DNA from: Ktedonobacter sp. SOSP1-85
GTDB taxonomy: Bacteria; Chloroflexota; Ktedonobacteria; Ktedonobacterales; Ktedonobacteraceae
Length of the DNA: 64,000 bases
NCBI RefSeq assembly: GCF_016587415.1
Contig: NZ_BNJI01000001.1
Span: forward strand, 6,363,501-6,427,500
Reading direction: 5' to 3'
The translations under genes were made by a program, and so were the position numbers. Under the pieces are notes generated by a model. It was not told the DNA's origin. It saw only the letters and a list, made by a program, of their open reading frames with translations, and did not search any database. Of this stretch, positions 63,386 through 64,000 are shown one piece after another (the stretch's first letter is position 1; each line of letters opens with the position of its first letter).

Positions 63386-64000
63386 TTACTTCTCCCATGT
63401 CAAGGGCAACGTCTTCACCCCCAAAACGGACATGCTACTGATCAGAGACAGCGGCGCATCGGACACGTGCCAGGAGCCAGGCAGGCGGTCGAGCATCGCG
63501 CTCAGCGCAATCTTCGCCTCCAAACGCGCCAGGGGAGCGCCCAGACAGAAATGGATGCCACGCCCGAAGCCCAGGTGCCGATTCGGCTCGCGCTCGATCA
63601 TGAACTGATTGGCATTGGGGAACTGGGCCTCATCACGATTCGCCGAGGCAATCCAGGCAAAGAGTAACTTGCCAGCTTCTATGCGCTGATCGCCAATCGT
63701 CGTCTCGGTCGTGGTTCCGCGTATCGTGAGTTTGAGCGGCGAGTAGTAGCGCAGTGCCTCTTCAAGAGCGCTCGGCACCAGGTCGCGATTGGCACGCAGA
63801 CGTTCCACCGCTTCAGGATGCTCATCCAGGCATAGGATGGCATTGCCAATCAGATTGGTCGTGGTCTCGTTGCCTGCGACCAGGAGCAGCACACAGAACC
63901 CCAGCAATTCCTCATTCGAGAGGCGCTCCCCATCCACTTCCGCCAGCAGCAGTGCGCTCACCAGGTCGTTGTGGGGATGGGCACGCCGCTCCTCAAAGAT
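63386..64000 (-). CDS. Cytochrome P450, C-terminal part (runs off window)
   Basis: The frame is open through base 64000, so the N-terminal half lies outside. The visible ~204 residues hold the I-helix LLLVAGNETTTNLIG (acid-threonine pair), the K-helix ExxR in ALEEALRYYS, and the haem loop HLGFGRGIHFCLGAPLARLE with the Cys ligand. It is a soluble class I bacterial P450, closest in style to CYP107/CYP109-like biosynthetic or detoxifying enzymes. Its redox partners are not in the window. Confidence 0.93.
   Translation of the reverse strand: MFEERRAHPHNDLVSALLLAEVDGERLSNEELLGFCVLLLVAGNETTTNLIGNAILCLDEHPEAVERLRANRDLVPSALEEALRYYSPLKLTIRGTTTETTIGDQRIEAGKLLFAWIASANRDEAQFPNANQFMIEREPNRHLGFGRGIHFCLGAPLARLEAKIALSAMLDRLPGSWHVSDAPLSLISSMSVLGVKTLPLTWEK

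Overview
The window looks like an accessory, insertion-sequence-rich part of a large bacterial chromosome or megaplasmid, most likely from a Ktedonobacteria-type Chloroflexota. That placement is an inference. It rests on the Chloroflexota-like RpoB, the long LuxR/MalT-type regulator with an extra N-terminal domain, Ser/Thr-kinase-plus-TPR debris, and the many IS200/IS605, IS607, IscB, IS110, IS21, IS5 and IS4-like elements with a mid-50s GC estimate. I saw no tRNA, rRNA or CRISPR array.

Region 1-20 kb: a frameshifted IS110 transposase; a flavin (LLM-class) oxidoreductase under a long dyad; aldo/keto reductase; two GNAT acetyltransferases; a LysE exporter; an aminoglycoside-phosphotransferase-like kinase; a broken TetM-like gene; an MDR reductase divergent from an HTH/MmyB regulator through overlapping promoters; and a cassette (HTH/MmyB regulator with a primase-like tail plus SDR) enclosed by two inverted copies of a ~257-bp repeat. 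A DUF899 protein follows. Debris includes a group II intron 3' end, IS21 pieces and integrase pieces.

Region 20-32 kb: a 1067-residue LAL/LuxR regulator, a tandem SnoaL-like protein, a membrane-anchored multicopper oxidase, a deleted FAD desaturase, and a complete rpoB. The rpoB stands alone, without rpoC or rplJL, and carries substitutions at two classic rifampicin-contact positions. It is best read as a second, possibly rifampicin-insensitive, RNA polymerase beta subunit.

Region 32-37 kb: an intact IS200/IS605 element (TnpA+TnpB), an IS5 relic, and an intact IscB gene with a candidate omega-RNA region. The IscB element has landed in, and truncated, a DinB-family gene that also carries two nonsense codons.

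Region 37-50 kb: a WYL regulator divergent from an alpha/beta hydrolase with an in-frame TGA, an IS4-like transposase, a Tat-exported amidase, a membrane protein, an RBBP9-like hydrolase, a GNAT, and many truncated relics.

Region 50-64 kb: a complete IS607 element (serine recombinase + TnpB); a TetR/flavin monooxygenase operon under a 76-bp near-perfect palindrome; TnpB and IscB relics; a VOC protein; an ArsR-ArsC fusion with a clear promoter and operator; a TetR/O-methyltransferase operon; a TOPRIM-protein fragment; a TnpB with three frameshifts; and the C-terminal part of a cytochrome P450 running off the edge.

Two themes recur. The first is small resistance/detoxification modules, each next to its own regulator. 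The second is extensive gene decay by in-frame nonsense codons, frameshifts and IS-mediated truncation. All homology calls are by eye; no database search was run.
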